DNA from: Brachionus manjavacas
Taxonomy: Eukaryota; Rotifera; Eurotatoria; Ploima; Brachionidae
DNA length: 64,000 nt
Assembly: GCA_019054805.1 (NCBI GenBank)
Contig: JAHQIY010000004.1
Span: forward strand, 7,634,501 to 7,698,500
Reading direction: 5' to 3'
Part shown: positions 26,005-37,527 of the stretch, in pieces
Numbering within the stretch: the stretch's first letter is position 1
Layout: every line of letters starts with the position of its first letter
Notes under the pieces: generated by a model
Told to the model about the DNA's origin: nothing
Databases searched by the model: none
Seen by the model: the letters and a program-made list of their open reading frames with translations, nothing else
Program-made: the position numbers and the translations under genes

Positions 26005-26360
26005 AATCTTTATTTATTTGTTATTTTGGACCGAGCTTGAGCTCCCTAAGAATTAAAAAAACAAAAAAAAAATAAAAATAAAAATAATAATTGTAAATGA
26101 TTAAAATAAAATTCAAGAATAAAAAAAGATAAAATAAAAGAAATTAAAGAAAAGATAAATAGATATGTAATAAATGATATATTATTATTTTTTTTAAACG
26201 TAGAATAGTATCAGACATGCTTAAATATTTATCCAAAAGCATGTTTTATTCATTATTTTATATTTTTTTATTTATTTGTTTTCTGTACCGATCTATGGCT
26301 CCTTCAGAATAAATTTAAAAAAAATAAAAAATAAAATTAAAGTTAATTGTAATAAATCAA
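26005..26360 (-). mobile_element. two related LINE 3'-end sequences in tandem
   Basis: Read on the minus strand, two segments (about 26087-26005 and 26360-26260) each contain a GGAGC block, a GGTCC/GGTAC step and an AAATAAATAAA tail, the layout of LINE 3' termini seen elsewhere in the window. The first marks the inner edge of the left arm of the inverted duplication. Confidence 0.5.
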
Positions 26361-26714
26361 TTCCTCCGCCGCCTCGACGAATAGTTACTAAACATTCGTA
26401 GAGTTATCAACGTTGAGAGTGTGAACATCAATTCTCTCACTATAAAAGAGATTGTTTTTTTTTAAATAAAGAAATAAGAATAATAAAGTAGTTTCCCCCA
26501 CTTAACGTTTATCATTTACCCCAACGGCCTTTTCGGCAAAGATCTCCATCCATTACATAATTAAATAAGAAAAAAAAAATCAAAATAAAGTAAATAAGCA
26601 AAAAATTGAAAGTTAAGAAGACATAGATTGTTACATGTGGCACATGTTTACATAGTTCGGTTTTCAGGAAAAAAGGAGGTAATAGTAAGGTAGCAATTGA
26701 GTTGGGTATTCAAT

Positions 26715-27142
26715 TTATCTCGATTCGAAACTTTCTTTGTATTCCTCCACCAGTCTTACAACCAATGGAATAGAATCACTCGGTCCTGTCCCAACATATC
26801 TCTTATATTCTTTAATTTCGTCTACTAATATAATAAAATTTAACTTAGAATCAAATTTTATACCAAGAAAATTAAAACACGACTTTTCAATCGATATCTT
26901 CATTTTCCATTTTATAAGCCATTGTTCAGGTTCGTTGGTGTATTTATTTATCTTATGTTCCCCTTTTTGTTATAAATGAAGAATGTAACCAGATCATCTA
27001 CGAAAAGCAGTGAGTATTCATTATTTGTTTTTTTTATTTTGGGTATGTTATTAAAATATATACTAAATGAAAGAGGACTAATTAATGAGCCTTGAGAAAC
27101 ACCTACAGTTATTTGATATTCGTCGCTCAAGTGGTCATTCAC
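26715..27142 (-). mobile_element. LINE reverse transcriptase fragment, frameshifted
   Basis: Minus-strand frames give VGVSQGSLISPLSFSIYFN and LLFVDDL, the RT motif B and a YADD-box variant. After a frame change near 26950 they give EQWLIKWKMKI and FNFLGIKFDSKLNF, the RT thumb side. At least one frameshift separates the pieces and the start and end are missing. The residues after about 26800 no longer look like RT. Confidence 0.8.
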
Positions 27143-27145
27143 ATT

Positions 27146-27225
27146 TACTTTAGATAGTGTAGTGGGTAAAACAACAGCTTATTGCGACTGAGAGTCCGGG
27201 TTCGAATCCTAGTCAAGTTAAATAA
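27146..27225 (+). mobile_element. tRNA-derived SINE-like head
   Basis: An A-box-like TAGTGTAGTGGGTA and, about 40 bases on, a perfect B box (GGTTCGAATCC) have tRNA-gene spacing. The T-stem and acceptor arms do not pair well, so this is not a functional tRNA. It is best read as a SINE head or old tRNA pseudogene inserted among LINE debris. Confidence 0.5.
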
Positions 27226-27697
27226 ATGTAACGTTTAAAAAAAATAAATTATGGATTTGAGCTAGTGCTTTCAGTGTTGAGCTTCTCTGATTTGAGTTCA
27301 TCGCCAAATCATTTCTCTAGATGGCTGTTACCATTCATCTAAAAAATAGAACCTGGCGTTAAAACAGCAATTATATTCCTATGAGAATGAGAAGGAAATT
27401 CTTGCCTAGAATGTTTAAGAATTCAAGGCTGAAGAAACTTTTGTTGGTGCAGAAACCGCCGTCCCTTAGAAGACGAGGACTGGTTACTCGAAGTAAATTA
27501 GAAAAAGGCCTATAATATGATATTTCAATTATTCATCAATAAAAATTATTTCTTTAAAAAATTCATAAGAAGGAAAAAAAATAGATCAAAATTTAATAAA
27601 ACGGATTAATTTCAAGGGGGTTGGGAAGTTCATTTCAATTCGTTCTTTTCAATTCAGAATAAGTTAAATAACTTTTTTCCCAAAAGAGATAATCCAG

Positions 27698-28199
27698 TTC
27701 TGTAAAATGCTTAATGGTTAAGCAACTTTGCTTAATCCAAAAATATATGTCTGCAAAAACTCTGCAATGTTATTGCACACTTGATTGGAATACTGTTTAA
27801 TGGCGGGCAAAATACAGAAAATTGCAGAGTATTTGATTTTCACAATTATCATGTTCATGGCAAAACCAAGCACCGGCAAACATCAGATAATCTATTCTTT
27901 TTAATTCAAAAAATTGCAGAGTATTTTGCAGACTTATTCTACTGCATTAAGCAAATTTGCTTAATGCATACCTTCCTGCGTGTCCAGACCAACATTACCT
28001 GTACCTCCTTACTATGTTCTCTAGCGGTGCCGACTGTGCTCTCTGGTAGAGCTTTGAGTTTGTCAAGCCCACTCTCCTGTGACCCGCTAGCTGCTGCAAT
28101 CTCCTGAGATGAAAACGGTTGATTTTGGCATTATCTTCGTTGCAAGTCCATGTCTGAGCTTTATAGAGAATTGAAGACAGCATAGTCGCTTTGTTCATC
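27698..28199 (+). repeat. left arm of the inner inverted repeat
   Basis: About 500 bp that matches 29172-29670 in reverse complement with few differences. It contains a foldback element carrying a piece of RT sequence, plus the C-terminal end of a LINE ORF2. It nests within the spacer of the larger inverted duplication. Confidence 0.9.
27705..27970 (+). mobile_element. foldback/MITE-like element with a captured RT fragment
   Basis: Roughly 50-bp imperfect terminal inverted repeats: TTAAGCAA, TTTGCTTAAT and TCTGCAAAAACTCTGCAAT near the left end recur inverted at the right end. The right end also holds a 26-bp perfect palindrome (27943-27968). Inside, 27835-27915 copies part of the LINE RT seen on the minus strand at about 28555-28640 (HGKTKHRQTSDNLFFLIQK). 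That insert is bracketed by a direct repeat, TTGCAGAGTATTT. The element interrupts a LINE ORF2 end. Its mirror copy is in the right inner arm. Confidence 0.6.
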
Positions 28200-28279
28200 T
28201 CTCGAGTCAAGGGGACTTTAAATATTGGCGTCGAAAGACGTAAGTAGCGAGTATAAAAAAACTCTGTTATAAGCAGCAA
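27990..28279 (-). mobile_element. LINE ORF2 C-terminal fragment
   Basis: Minus-strand translation runs from RLSTPIFKVPLTREMNKAT through MLSSILYKAQTWTC, NRFHLRRLQQLAGH and LENIVRRYR, then a stop followed in frame by CWSGHAGR. This is the usual LINE RT C-terminal end, R-R-x-R-x-x-W-x-G-H. It is interrupted by the stop and by the foldback element. The mirror copy starts at 29172 on the plus strand. Confidence 0.8.
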
Positions 28280-28341
28280 TGCTTCTACAAGCTAACCAAA
28301 TATAACTTGTGTTGTACAAGGGTTTAGACTTGTCGCAGAAA

Positions 28342-28376
28342 AATACTACTACCGCTACTACTTCTACTACTATATG
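28342..28376. repeat. imperfect TAC trinucleotide microsatellite
   Basis: About eleven imperfect TAC/TTC/CGC-type triplets in a row, between the LINE fragments in the spacer of the inner inverted repeat. Confidence 0.7.
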
Positions 28377-28401
28377 TCCTATTGTCTAAAATGGATCTAA
28401 T

Positions 28402-29060
28402 TCAGTTAGTCAAGTAATGAGATGGATTCATTTCAATCAATTTAAAAAGTAAACCTACATGCCAAACATTATCAAAGGCCTTAGAAATATCAAAAAAAAG
28501 GCAATAAACTCTTTTTTTTCTATTAAATGATTCCACAATTTTTTGAATTAAAAAGAAAAGATTATCTGATGTTTGCCGGTGCTTGGTTTTGCCATGAACA
28601 TGATAATTGTGAAAATCAAGATCAGAATTTGCCTTACTCAAATATATCTTTAATTAATTGAGCAAAACAATATCCTGACATTTGAGCAGACTATGCATAC
28701 CTTTTTGACTGGACTGTGACGACAAAAGAAATTTCTTATTTGTTGACTCGTTATTTTGGAACTGTGAAGTTTTGTTTATCATTCCAAGCATGTTTGTTTC
28801 TATTTGAGAGATTTTTTCTTCTTCATCTTGAATTTCATCTAAAACAAAGAATTAAATATACCACCTGTGTTGATCGTGGCAATAGAAAGTTTTAACTCAT
28901 CTGGTTGTACATCACATGACACGGGAAGTTAATTACTAGTGTTTGACTTGGTATAATTGTTTTGTTATCAATTTGATTATTGTGTCAAAGCCAATGACTT
29001 GACCTTCTTTTGTCTCTTTTACATCTTCTAACAAAGTATCCATTTTCTCTTTAAGAAAGT
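28402..29060 (-). mobile_element. LINE RT palm fragment and upstream ORF pieces
   Basis: Minus-strand frames give HRQTSDNLFFLIQKIVESF then YCLFFDISKAFDNVWHVGLL, the RT block with the motif A aspartate (FFDISKAFD), ending at 28402. Farther up (about 28690-29050), separate frames give EEEKISQIETNMLGMINK and FLKEKMDTLLEDVKETK, coiled-coil-like pieces perhaps from ORF1. Stops and frame changes separate these parts. This is the likely source of the fragment captured in the foldback element. Confidence 0.7.
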
Positions 29061-29171
29061 TAATTTCTAGTTTATAATGAAATTTTTATAAATTTTGGAT
29101 TGAAGTTAGCTATAAAAATCGATATTTTTTCTTAGCTAGAAAATTACCCTAGTACCAGAACCAAAGTCAGG

Positions 29172-29670
29172 ATGAACAAAGCGACTATGCTGTCTTCAAT
29201 TCTCTATGGAGCTCAGACATGGACTTGCAACGAAGATAATGCCAAAATCAACCGTTTTCATCTCAGGAGATTGCAGCAGCTAGCGGGTCACAGGAGAGTG
29301 GGCTTGACAAACTCAAAGCTCGCCCAGAGAGCACAGTCGGCACCGCTAGAGAACATAGTAAGGAGGTACAGGTAATGTTGGTCTGGACACGCAGGAAGGT
29401 ATGCATTAAGCAAATTTGCTTAATGCAGTAGAATAAGTCTGCAAAATACTCTGCAATTTTTTGAATTAAAAAGAATAGATTATCTGATGTTTGCCGGTGC
29501 TTGGTTTTGCCATGAACATGATAATTGTGAAAATCAAATACTCTGCAATTTTCTGTATTTTGCCCGCCATTAAACAGTATTCCAATCAAGTGTGCAATAA
29601 CATTGCAGAGTTTTTGCAGACATATATTTTTGGATTAAGCAAAGTTGATTAACCATTAAGTATTTTACAG
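29172..29670 (-). repeat. right arm of the inner inverted repeat
   Basis: Reverse complement of 27698-28199. Read plus, 29172-29375 is the LINE ORF2 C-terminal piece (MNKATMLSSILYGAQTWTC to ENIVRRYR, then a stop). Read minus, the rest is the foldback element with its RT insert. Its outer edge at about 29670 abuts the inner edge of the large right arm (29671) with no spacer. Confidence 0.9.
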
Positions 29671-30106
29671 AATTATTTTTATTTTTATTTTTTTTTTGTT
29701 TTTTTAATTCTTAGGGAGCTCAAGCTCGGTCCAAAATAACAAATAAATAAAGATTAATTGATTAATAGCGAGCAGCAAAATTTCGATTTTGAGATAGCAA
29801 AAATTAGAGATGTATTTCAAGAACAGATACGACGCCTTCCGGTCTAGTCAAAAATCTTGAACATCAAGATTTGTTTATAAAATTTTCAAATTTTTTAAAA
29901 TTATTCTTTTATTGCGCTTTCAATTTAAATGTAAAATTATCCATCAATTGTACTTTACATATACTCCAGCTTTTTCTATCTGGAATCTTAACTCTTATTT
30001 GACCTTGAATTAAACTGTATTTCTTCTGTGAGTATTATACCTTGTGTTATGACAGTCACTAAAAGATTAGTAACAACGGATTTTCTCAGTACGAACCTAT
30101 GCTGCT

Positions 30107-30892
30107 CTAAGCCTCAGAAAAAGCAACGGCACAGCTCTTAACGACGAAGGGATGTATGTGGTCCATTCCTGGCGATTTCCTGGGGTTGAGGCGCTCAATA
30201 TATTTGCGGTTACTTTCTGGCGAAAATATGTTAACATTGATCTCGCGTTGCGACGAATACTTGGAAACTACAGTCGGATCATGGGTTGAAGATGGAATGA
30301 AGACGCTTCCGAACTGGACGTTAAGGAGGTGAGCTATCGTACCACCGTCTGTATGGAAGACACCTTCTCTATCCACCAAGCCTTTTATGGTTTCCTTGCA
30401 TTGCTTCCGACTGTTGATATAATTAAAAAGCAGTTTGGGTTGACCCTTACAGACCCGGACAATCGAAGCTTCGAACTTACAAATTGAATGTATGACCGCG
30501 GACTTGACTCGTTTGCACGCCAAGGCATATGAAGCTCTGAGCTCTAGGATGTGGGGGGCCGAACGTATTTTGCAATGAAGCTTAAATTTGCTCTTGGTTA
30601 GTTTCTTGATGTTGGCATTGAACCACTTAGGACTATGACGCAAACGGGCATGGTGAAATTGTGTTGGGATAGAAGAGGCTTCGCAGTAACACTTGACTAG
30701 TTGGTTGTATGCAGTGTTGACATCATTCTCCAAGAGCTTAGCAATGTCTTGGATACGTTCGCTGAAAAGCTCGTAGTAACCTCGAGAGAGAATTTGGCGA
30801 GGAACCGAGTCAGTGTGAGCGAGAGGCTGAGAGCGCAGTTCGTAGCACCATGAAAGCGTTGCGTGAAGACAATTCAATTCAATTATTTCCAA
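30107..30892 (-). mobile_element. LINE ORF2 linker fragment, right-arm copy
   Basis: Mirror of 24868-25653, with the same 261-residue translation including KSPGMDHIHP. Truncated at both ends as in the left arm. Confidence 0.8.
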
Positions 30893-31384
30893 TGAGATCC
30901 ATCCAACTATGAAGGGCTAACTTAAGAATCCATTCATTAGACCATTCATATACTACGGACTCGAAAATTTCCACCAAAATGAAAGCGAGAGGTTAGCATT
31001 AAAATTAGTAGAAGAGAACTTGGTCAAGATTATGTCAGATTTGCATACTGTATTCCAAGCGAAAAATATCAATTAATAATATGAATTATTTGTCTAGTTT
31101 CAATCCGACATTTATAAAAAAAAGCATCATAAATTAGTTTGCAAAAGACAAATAATGTTTTTAAATTTAATTAATTTTCTATTTTTTTTCAATTAAATAT
31201 TTTCAAATAAAAAGATCCATTTCTTTGTTTATTATCATCTATTTAATTGATTACTGTATTTAAGCATCTATTTTGTAGTCTAGTAATATTATTACTTTTT
31301 GATAATTTCAACACAGCATCATTACCAAGGTTGTATCAAATTTCGGAAAAGATTATGATAAATCAAGAAAATGTATCATCAACA

Positions 31385-32231
31385 TATATTTATTTATTTA
31401 TTGAATTGAATTAACCTCCTTTAAGGAGAAGTAAAAGAAAATAAAGATAAATAATTTTTTTTTTTTTTTTTTTTTTTAGTTGTGTTTTTGTGTTTTTTTA
31501 AAAAAATGAAAAATTATTACCTAAAAATAAAATTACAAAAAAAAAAGGAACATTAGTTCGAAAATAGAAAAAGGCATGAAAGTTAGAAAGCAAGATAATT
31601 TGGACCAAGATTCATGAATTTCTTTTATTTTGAATTAGCTCATTTAGGAGAGTTTTGTAATGTTTTAATTTTAAATTGCAAGGACATAACCAAATTGAAT
31701 CAGATATACCATCATTAGAAATCAGATTAAACTTAAGATTTTCTTTAAGTTGGTTTATATTTACTGAAATTTTTGAGGTTTCAATTTTAAAGTACTTGGA
31801 AATAAGTACTAAGTCGGAGGAAAAAGATTTATTAGAGGGGGGTCACTTAGCATATATTTTAAAAATTGTGATGATAGATAATTATATTTAATTGTATCAA
31901 TAAAAGTTAGTTTTGAAAATAGATAAAGTTCATCAAAGTTGAATAATTTTAGTACTTTTAAGACTCGTGACATGTGACAGTAGGCTTTTAAACCAAACAT
32001 TTGTCTAATTAAGTTGTTTTGTAATTGAATCCTTTGTGGTCGAATTAAGAGTAAGAGCCTCAAGACCATATGTGAATTTAGATAAGCAAAATGTTTTGTA
32101 TATAAATGATTTGAATTTAGGTGAAGAGGTAGGACTATTTTTAGGCAGAAGATATGAAATTCCGAAAAAGCTGCTCTGAACTTTTTAAAATTTATAACTG
32201 CCTGTGTATTAAGGTCAAGATTAGAATCTAT
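31385..32231 (-). mobile_element. LINE 3' fragment, right-arm copy
   Basis: Mirror of 23530-24376: decayed RT C-terminal frames (QLQNNLIRQMFGLKAYCHMS), 3' UTR, long T run on the plus strand and AATA-type tail. A substitution shortens the open frame relative to the left copy. Confidence 0.7.
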
Positions 32232-32855
32232 AATGAAACATATACATATGACGTGGGGTTGGATTTAATTTTGAATTTTAAATTTTAGCTAATAAAAAAT
32301 TAGAAAAATAAATTAATTAAATTTTTTAATTAAATGGAATCATTTCTCAAAATGTGACAAAAATAAACTCTAAAAATCAAAATAATCCCAAAATTTTTAT
32401 TTGAAAAAAATATAAAAAATTAAGGACATAAACTAGTATTTTTAAAACTAGAGCAATTAAAAAATATCCAAAAGAGCTGAATAGCTGAAAAAAATCAATC
32501 AAAATATATGATATATTTGGGAAAAAAACATTTTATTTAAATGTTGAATTATAGGTTCTTAACAAATTTTTTTTTATTACAATTCAAGACCATTAAAATT
32601 CGACACTTTATTCAAACATAAACCAAAAATTAAAAAAAGAAAATAACATTTTTTGAAGCGAAATTTATTTAAATTTATTCAAGTGCAAAAATCTTATGCC
32701 TTCTACTGAATTTTATTCACATAAAAAAGAAATTCCTAAAAATAACAGTACTTACATAGTAGAGTCGAATGAGATAAAAATTGTTTAGTTTATTCAAAAC
32801 TAAACAAGGTTTTTTACATACATATTTTTTTTGAGAGAAAGGATCAAATATAAAT

Positions 32856-33403
32856 TCAAGTTGAACTTAGAAGATTAAAGTCGTTGCGAATTCTGAGAAG
32901 AAGTGAAATGTCACGCGGCATTAGAGTGACTCTTTTAGCATGCAATGCGAGGAGGTATGAATCTTCGAAAACACTGACCAGAACATTTTCGCTTGCTTCT
33001 CTCAGCGCTTCCACAGCCATTTCGGTAATTCTAATTCCAGTTGATCTTTGTTGGAGTAGTTCGCGTAGCTGTACAAACAAATCATTTAATCAACCATGAA
33101 AAAAGTCTAAAACTCAACTTACTAAACGGAGAAAGGGAGCTCTTGGAATCAAGAGATTTGTAGTTTTCTGTAAATCTCTTATTTGTTTGAAAACAGGTGC
33201 CAATTTTTGCCCCTTGTTTTTGTTGTATTTGCCTTGCTTAGTTTTGACGTAGTTAGTGATTTTCGAGGAGAAGTGCGTGTGGACATTAATTCATTGCTAG
33301 GAGATGAGGTTGAATCGGACGTACTGTCAGAAATTCGAGGTGCTGTTTGAGCGGCATATCCTGCCCGATCAGCAGGCTTTGGCAAAGATTTTCGTTTGAC
33401 CAT
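32856..33403 (-). pseudogene. CENPA: CENP-A-like histone H3 variant, frameshifted copy
   Basis: Second copy of the gene at 22358-22906, on the opposite strand. Exons 33403-33123 and 33068-32856. The tail and the exon-2 histone fold translate as in the left copy. In exon 1 a run of six A in the left copy is five A here (T run at 33204-33208), shifting the frame after TRGK and ending the ORF about eight residues later (NWHLFSNK). That removes the whole histone fold. The splice sites and the 3' hairpin remain. The lesion is in a homopolymer, so a sequencing or consensus error is a real alternative; if so this would be a second intact gene. Confidence 0.78.
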
Positions 33404-34551
33404 TGTTATGTGTGCAACTGTATCTGTCTAAATGAAAGACTTAATCGAAGAGCAACTCGAATAAAATAATTTGTCTTTTTCTTTTAGTCAAATTATGCTA
33501 GTTATTTGGATTTCAAAAAAAAAATTTGGCGCAAATTCTTGGAGACACAAATTTTGTCTTTGGTTTAGAAAATAATTTTTCTCAAGTTTTAAAATTAATC
33601 AAAATATTCAAAGGAATCAACAAAAATTTCAGTTTTTTTTTATGATATAAAAAAAAATTTCAAAATATGTTCTCAAAAGCAATGGGAAATAGAAGATTTT
33701 TTTAATAGATTTTTATGTTTGCGTGTACATTGAGTATTTTAAAAATGACACGCTTCTAATTTTTGCGGGTGAATATATTAAAATATTTTAAAAAGTTCAT
33801 TTTTTTATTTTTGACAAGTTAAATGATTAATTAAAAACTTTTCCATCAAATTGATTAAATTTTTCTTGTTTTTTTTTTAATTTTCTTTTGCTTTTTTGTT
33901 GATTAATTTTCATTTTAGAATATTTCAATGCAAGCAAAAAAATAATTAAAACTAAAAATTTATTTTTCCTAATTTTTTTTTGGTTCAATTACATTTCAAT
34001 TATAATTTTGATTATTCATTTTACCTAATTATCTAATTTATACATTTGTAATGAAATAACTTAGCATAATATTATTTAGTATTTCGTAATCTTTCTTATT
34101 AAATTTTATTTAAACATCAAGCAACAATTATGACCTTTAAATTAAGGCTGATGTTTATTGGAGAGGTCACAATTATTATTTTAAATCAGTTTAAATATTA
34201 AACCCTTAATAATTATCTGAGATTTTGTTTTGCTATATATTATTATAGACATAATAAAATTGTTTATTTTCATTTTAAATTTCCAATTTTTATTATGTTA
34301 TCAATGTTCATAAATTTTTGCTAATTTTTCTTTTATTTCTAAATTTATTTCGAATAAATATTGTTTACACCTACTGGAATTTTTTTCTTAACTGTATTTA
34401 TTACTAATACTTTTTTGAAATTTGTCTGTGATTTTCAGATTTTGTTTTTCTATGATTTCTTAATGTCAAATTTGAACAAATGTTTTTCCAGTGTGATTCA
34501 TCAACGATAATCTACTCTTTTTTACATATTTTGAAATATTAAATTAAATTT

Positions 34552-37527
34552 TTTTCAATAGTTTCAAATAGACTATTCGAATTTAGCGAAAAAAACGTAA
34601 GCTCTGGACTGTTTGATTCTGCTATGCCATTAATCTGAATGCTAAATGAATAAATAGTTAGCGAGTCTAGATATTTTGAGATTCCGACTTTTTTGTGTAA
34701 TTCATACCTAACTTTTATTTTATCCTTCCTGAACCCTCAAATTTTTAATTATGTACAATCTGTCACCCTTTAAATCAATTTATTTAATTTAATTTTAATC
34801 ATTTCTTTTATTATCTTAATCATTAATTTAGATCAGCTTCATTAAAAAATTTTAATTTTTACATTAGATTCTGTATTTGTTTGAAGAAATTATAGATAAA
34901 ATAAAATTGTTTATTTTGTTTGGTATTAATTTTTTTCGAATTTACCTGAATTAATTTAATTTAAAAATATATACTAATGCTTAGTCAAACATCACAGTTA
35001 AATAAATTTAAAAAGGTCATTGATGAATACTGTTTAAATATACTCAATTTTTTTTTAATTGTACGAGTTATTATTTTTACTTTAATAAAATTTGTTTTGT
35101 TTGATTACTGCGCTATACTATTATCATGATGTATTTTTTTCAATTGACTGATTCATCATCGGGAAGAATATCTTAGTTACTTTAATTAATCATTTTTCTT
35201 AAAAATTATTATATTTTTATTCAAGATTATAACTAATTTAGAAATATAATTTTCGATCCTTTTGATATTTCTCATCAATGACTCATCAATAAATAATTCT
35301 AAAAAGTTCAAGTTAAATACATTACAAATAAGACCGTAAAAGATTTAAATAAATGTTAAAAAACTTGACAGCTAAAATATTTTTACACCAATAAAGCTCA
35401 AAATATATCTCTAAATAAATTAACAAATCTGTAAAAATTTAAATACACGATAAATACATGATATAAATAAACAAATTTATTAGTTAATATCACAAATGGA
35501 GATTTTAATTTCGAATTTTTTTTTTCATAATAAATTAAAAATTCTAAAAAGCGTCAAAACTTTTGAATCCAATTCGAAATTGTCTTGATGTTTTATTTGA
35601 CAATTTGCGAATAAGTATAAATCATTTTTAGACAAATTTCAATCAGTTAAAATTGTAATAATTCATTCATTAAATTAGAAAATATTATTTAGCTGTTAGT
35701 TTTTAAGAAGAAAAAAGTTTTTAGTATGTTTTAAAAATAGCTTTAAAAATTACGAATCTAATATTTGTAACAGAAAAAAATCTAAATATAAATTTAAATA
35801 TATTTTAAAGTCGTATATTTTCCTTCCTAATCTGAATCTAATAATCAAGGTGATTTAATATCAAAATTAAAATTAGAGATAGTTTAAAAAAATTGTAGAA
35901 AAGTAATAAATTAAATTAACATGTTTTATCAATAGCAATAAAAATACGACTAATATCCTTCTTGTAATAATTAAAATTTCAATGTAAACAAAAATTGTAT
36001 TTTTTATATAAAGAGTTAGATAAAAGTAATAATCAAATAATTATGATGCAAGAATGTTTAATCCATTGAAAAAAATTTATTTAGAATAAAAATTACAACT
36101 ATGTTTTGCTAAAATTTTTATAAAAAAAAACAAAATTTGGTAAATTAGATTAATACAAAAAATAGGAATCAAATTCTATTTAATATCTATTTAATTTTTT
36201 TTAATCATAGGGTATGGTAACATTTAAATTACTTTAATTTTTTTAATTATCCTAGATTACGTAAGAAAAAGATACAAATAACTTTAAAAAAAATTTAATG
36301 TTTTTATTTACAAATAGATAATGTAAAATTTTATTTTTGCATTGTGAATTAATATAAAGATATTTACAATCTTTGGTTATTTTTGAAAATGATCATATAT
36401 TAGTGTTTTTATATTTGTATATTTTGCGAAACTCACTCAATTCCAAAAGTAAATTTTTATTTATTGAACATCTATACTTTTTTATATATATCTAAAGACT
36501 AACACAAAATAATTTTAGTAAATTTAAAGAAGAAATTTTAAATTTTTCAACTCAGTTGGTACCAGAATCAAAGAAAAAATACCAGTTACTCTTCCTAGTT
36601 GTTTTTATTGAATAGTAAAATTACAGTTCATTGGCAAACACTTTTTTAGAACATTATCTGAATTTTATGTGAAGTTATTTTAAAAAGTTTTTAAATTAAA
36701 AAAATTAATTATTTTTATGATTTTATATCGTTGAAATGAGCTCGTTTTTATTTTAGAATATTGTTCCAATTTTTCTTATTATTAGATTTAAAAAACCCTT
36801 TTTTTTGTTCCAAAAAAGCAAGTAAATAAAATTTTCAAAAAGTTAATTTAGTTATAGAAGGAAAGTGAAAATTTTTGGATTTTGAGCTAAAATTTGAGTG
36901 CAAATAACTTAAATATACGATTTTAATTTTAACGATCATTTTAAATTTAAAATAGCAATTTAATTGATGAACCAGAGCAAGCACGTTGGAAAACGGCGCA
37001 AATTTAATTAAAAACAGGTCCGGTCTCACAGCAAACAAAATTAGATTCACATCAGCGGACTCGAATCGAGCAAACGAACACATTTATTCTCAACCGGTAG
37101 CAACAAAATTTTATCATTTTGAATCTAATAAACCCGGAAAAAAAATAATAAAATTTTATTGATCTTTAGAGCGGAGCTGTTAACTCGTAACACTCTTGAA
37201 TCTAATCAGAACTTCGAATCTAATTTACCTGGCTTTTCATGTGAAAAGATAATTATCTTCCAATTGTTACAACTTTCCCATACGAAACTAATTTTCGAAT
37301 AGAATTTCATTTAGAATTAATCCACGAATAAACATGTTTCAATACCTGACACTTTACTGTTTATTAGTTACAACAATTTGAAACATTCAAGCCAATTTCT
37401 AATTGTCTACTAGTATGTTACCTGGTTTTTAATTTTACAATCATTGCATTAACTAATTTGTTCAAGGTATATAAACCAGAGTTGGTCGTGTAACTAGAAC
37501 ATATTTGTAAAAAAACTTCATGTGGCT
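34552..37527. other. AT-rich intergenic DNA, 5' region of Cdc25 at the end
   Basis: No gene recognised from 34552 to about 36900. The stretch 36960-37090 is distinctly richer in CG dinucleotides than its flanks and may hold Cdc25 promoter or 5' UTR. At 37481, 11 bases (CAGAGTTGGTC) match the tip of the hAT MITE family, perhaps a solo end or chance. Confidence 0.4.

Larger units (their letters stand above)
21210..26087 (+). repeat. left arm of a large inverted duplication
   Basis: About 4.88 kb that reappears, reverse-complemented, at 29671-34551. Wherever I compared the arms by eye they match except for scattered single-base changes and a few one-base indels. The arm carries a CENP-A-like gene (22358-22906), a LINE 3' piece (about 23530-24376), a LINE ORF piece (24868-25653) and, at its inner edge, a LINE 3'-end sequence. 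The outer homology begins near 21210 and the inner homology ends near 26087. The duplication is younger than the LINE insertions it contains. Confidence 0.93.
29671..34551 (-). repeat. right arm of the large inverted duplication
   Basis: Reverse complement of 21210-26087, about 4.88 kb. By eye the two arms differ at isolated positions: single substitutions near 21381/34381, 22198/33563 and 23591/32165, and a one-base deletion inside the CENP-A-like exon. Such similarity implies a recent duplication, ongoing gene conversion, or an assembly that joined two haplotypes head to head. Confidence 0.93.

Noticed and set aside
27146..27225. A functional tRNA gene
   Set aside because: A and B boxes are present but the T stem and acceptor arms do not pair; kept only as a SINE-like head.
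27781..28107. 108-codon ORF and its mirror at 29263-29589
   Set aside because: It is a chimera of foldback-element sequence, a captured RT piece and antisense LINE sequence; it is open by chance and duplicated by the inner palindrome.
21210..34551. CRISPR array, integron or phage island
   Set aside because: No regular spacers, integrase or phage genes; the repeats are eukaryotic retroelement pieces in an intron-bearing genome.
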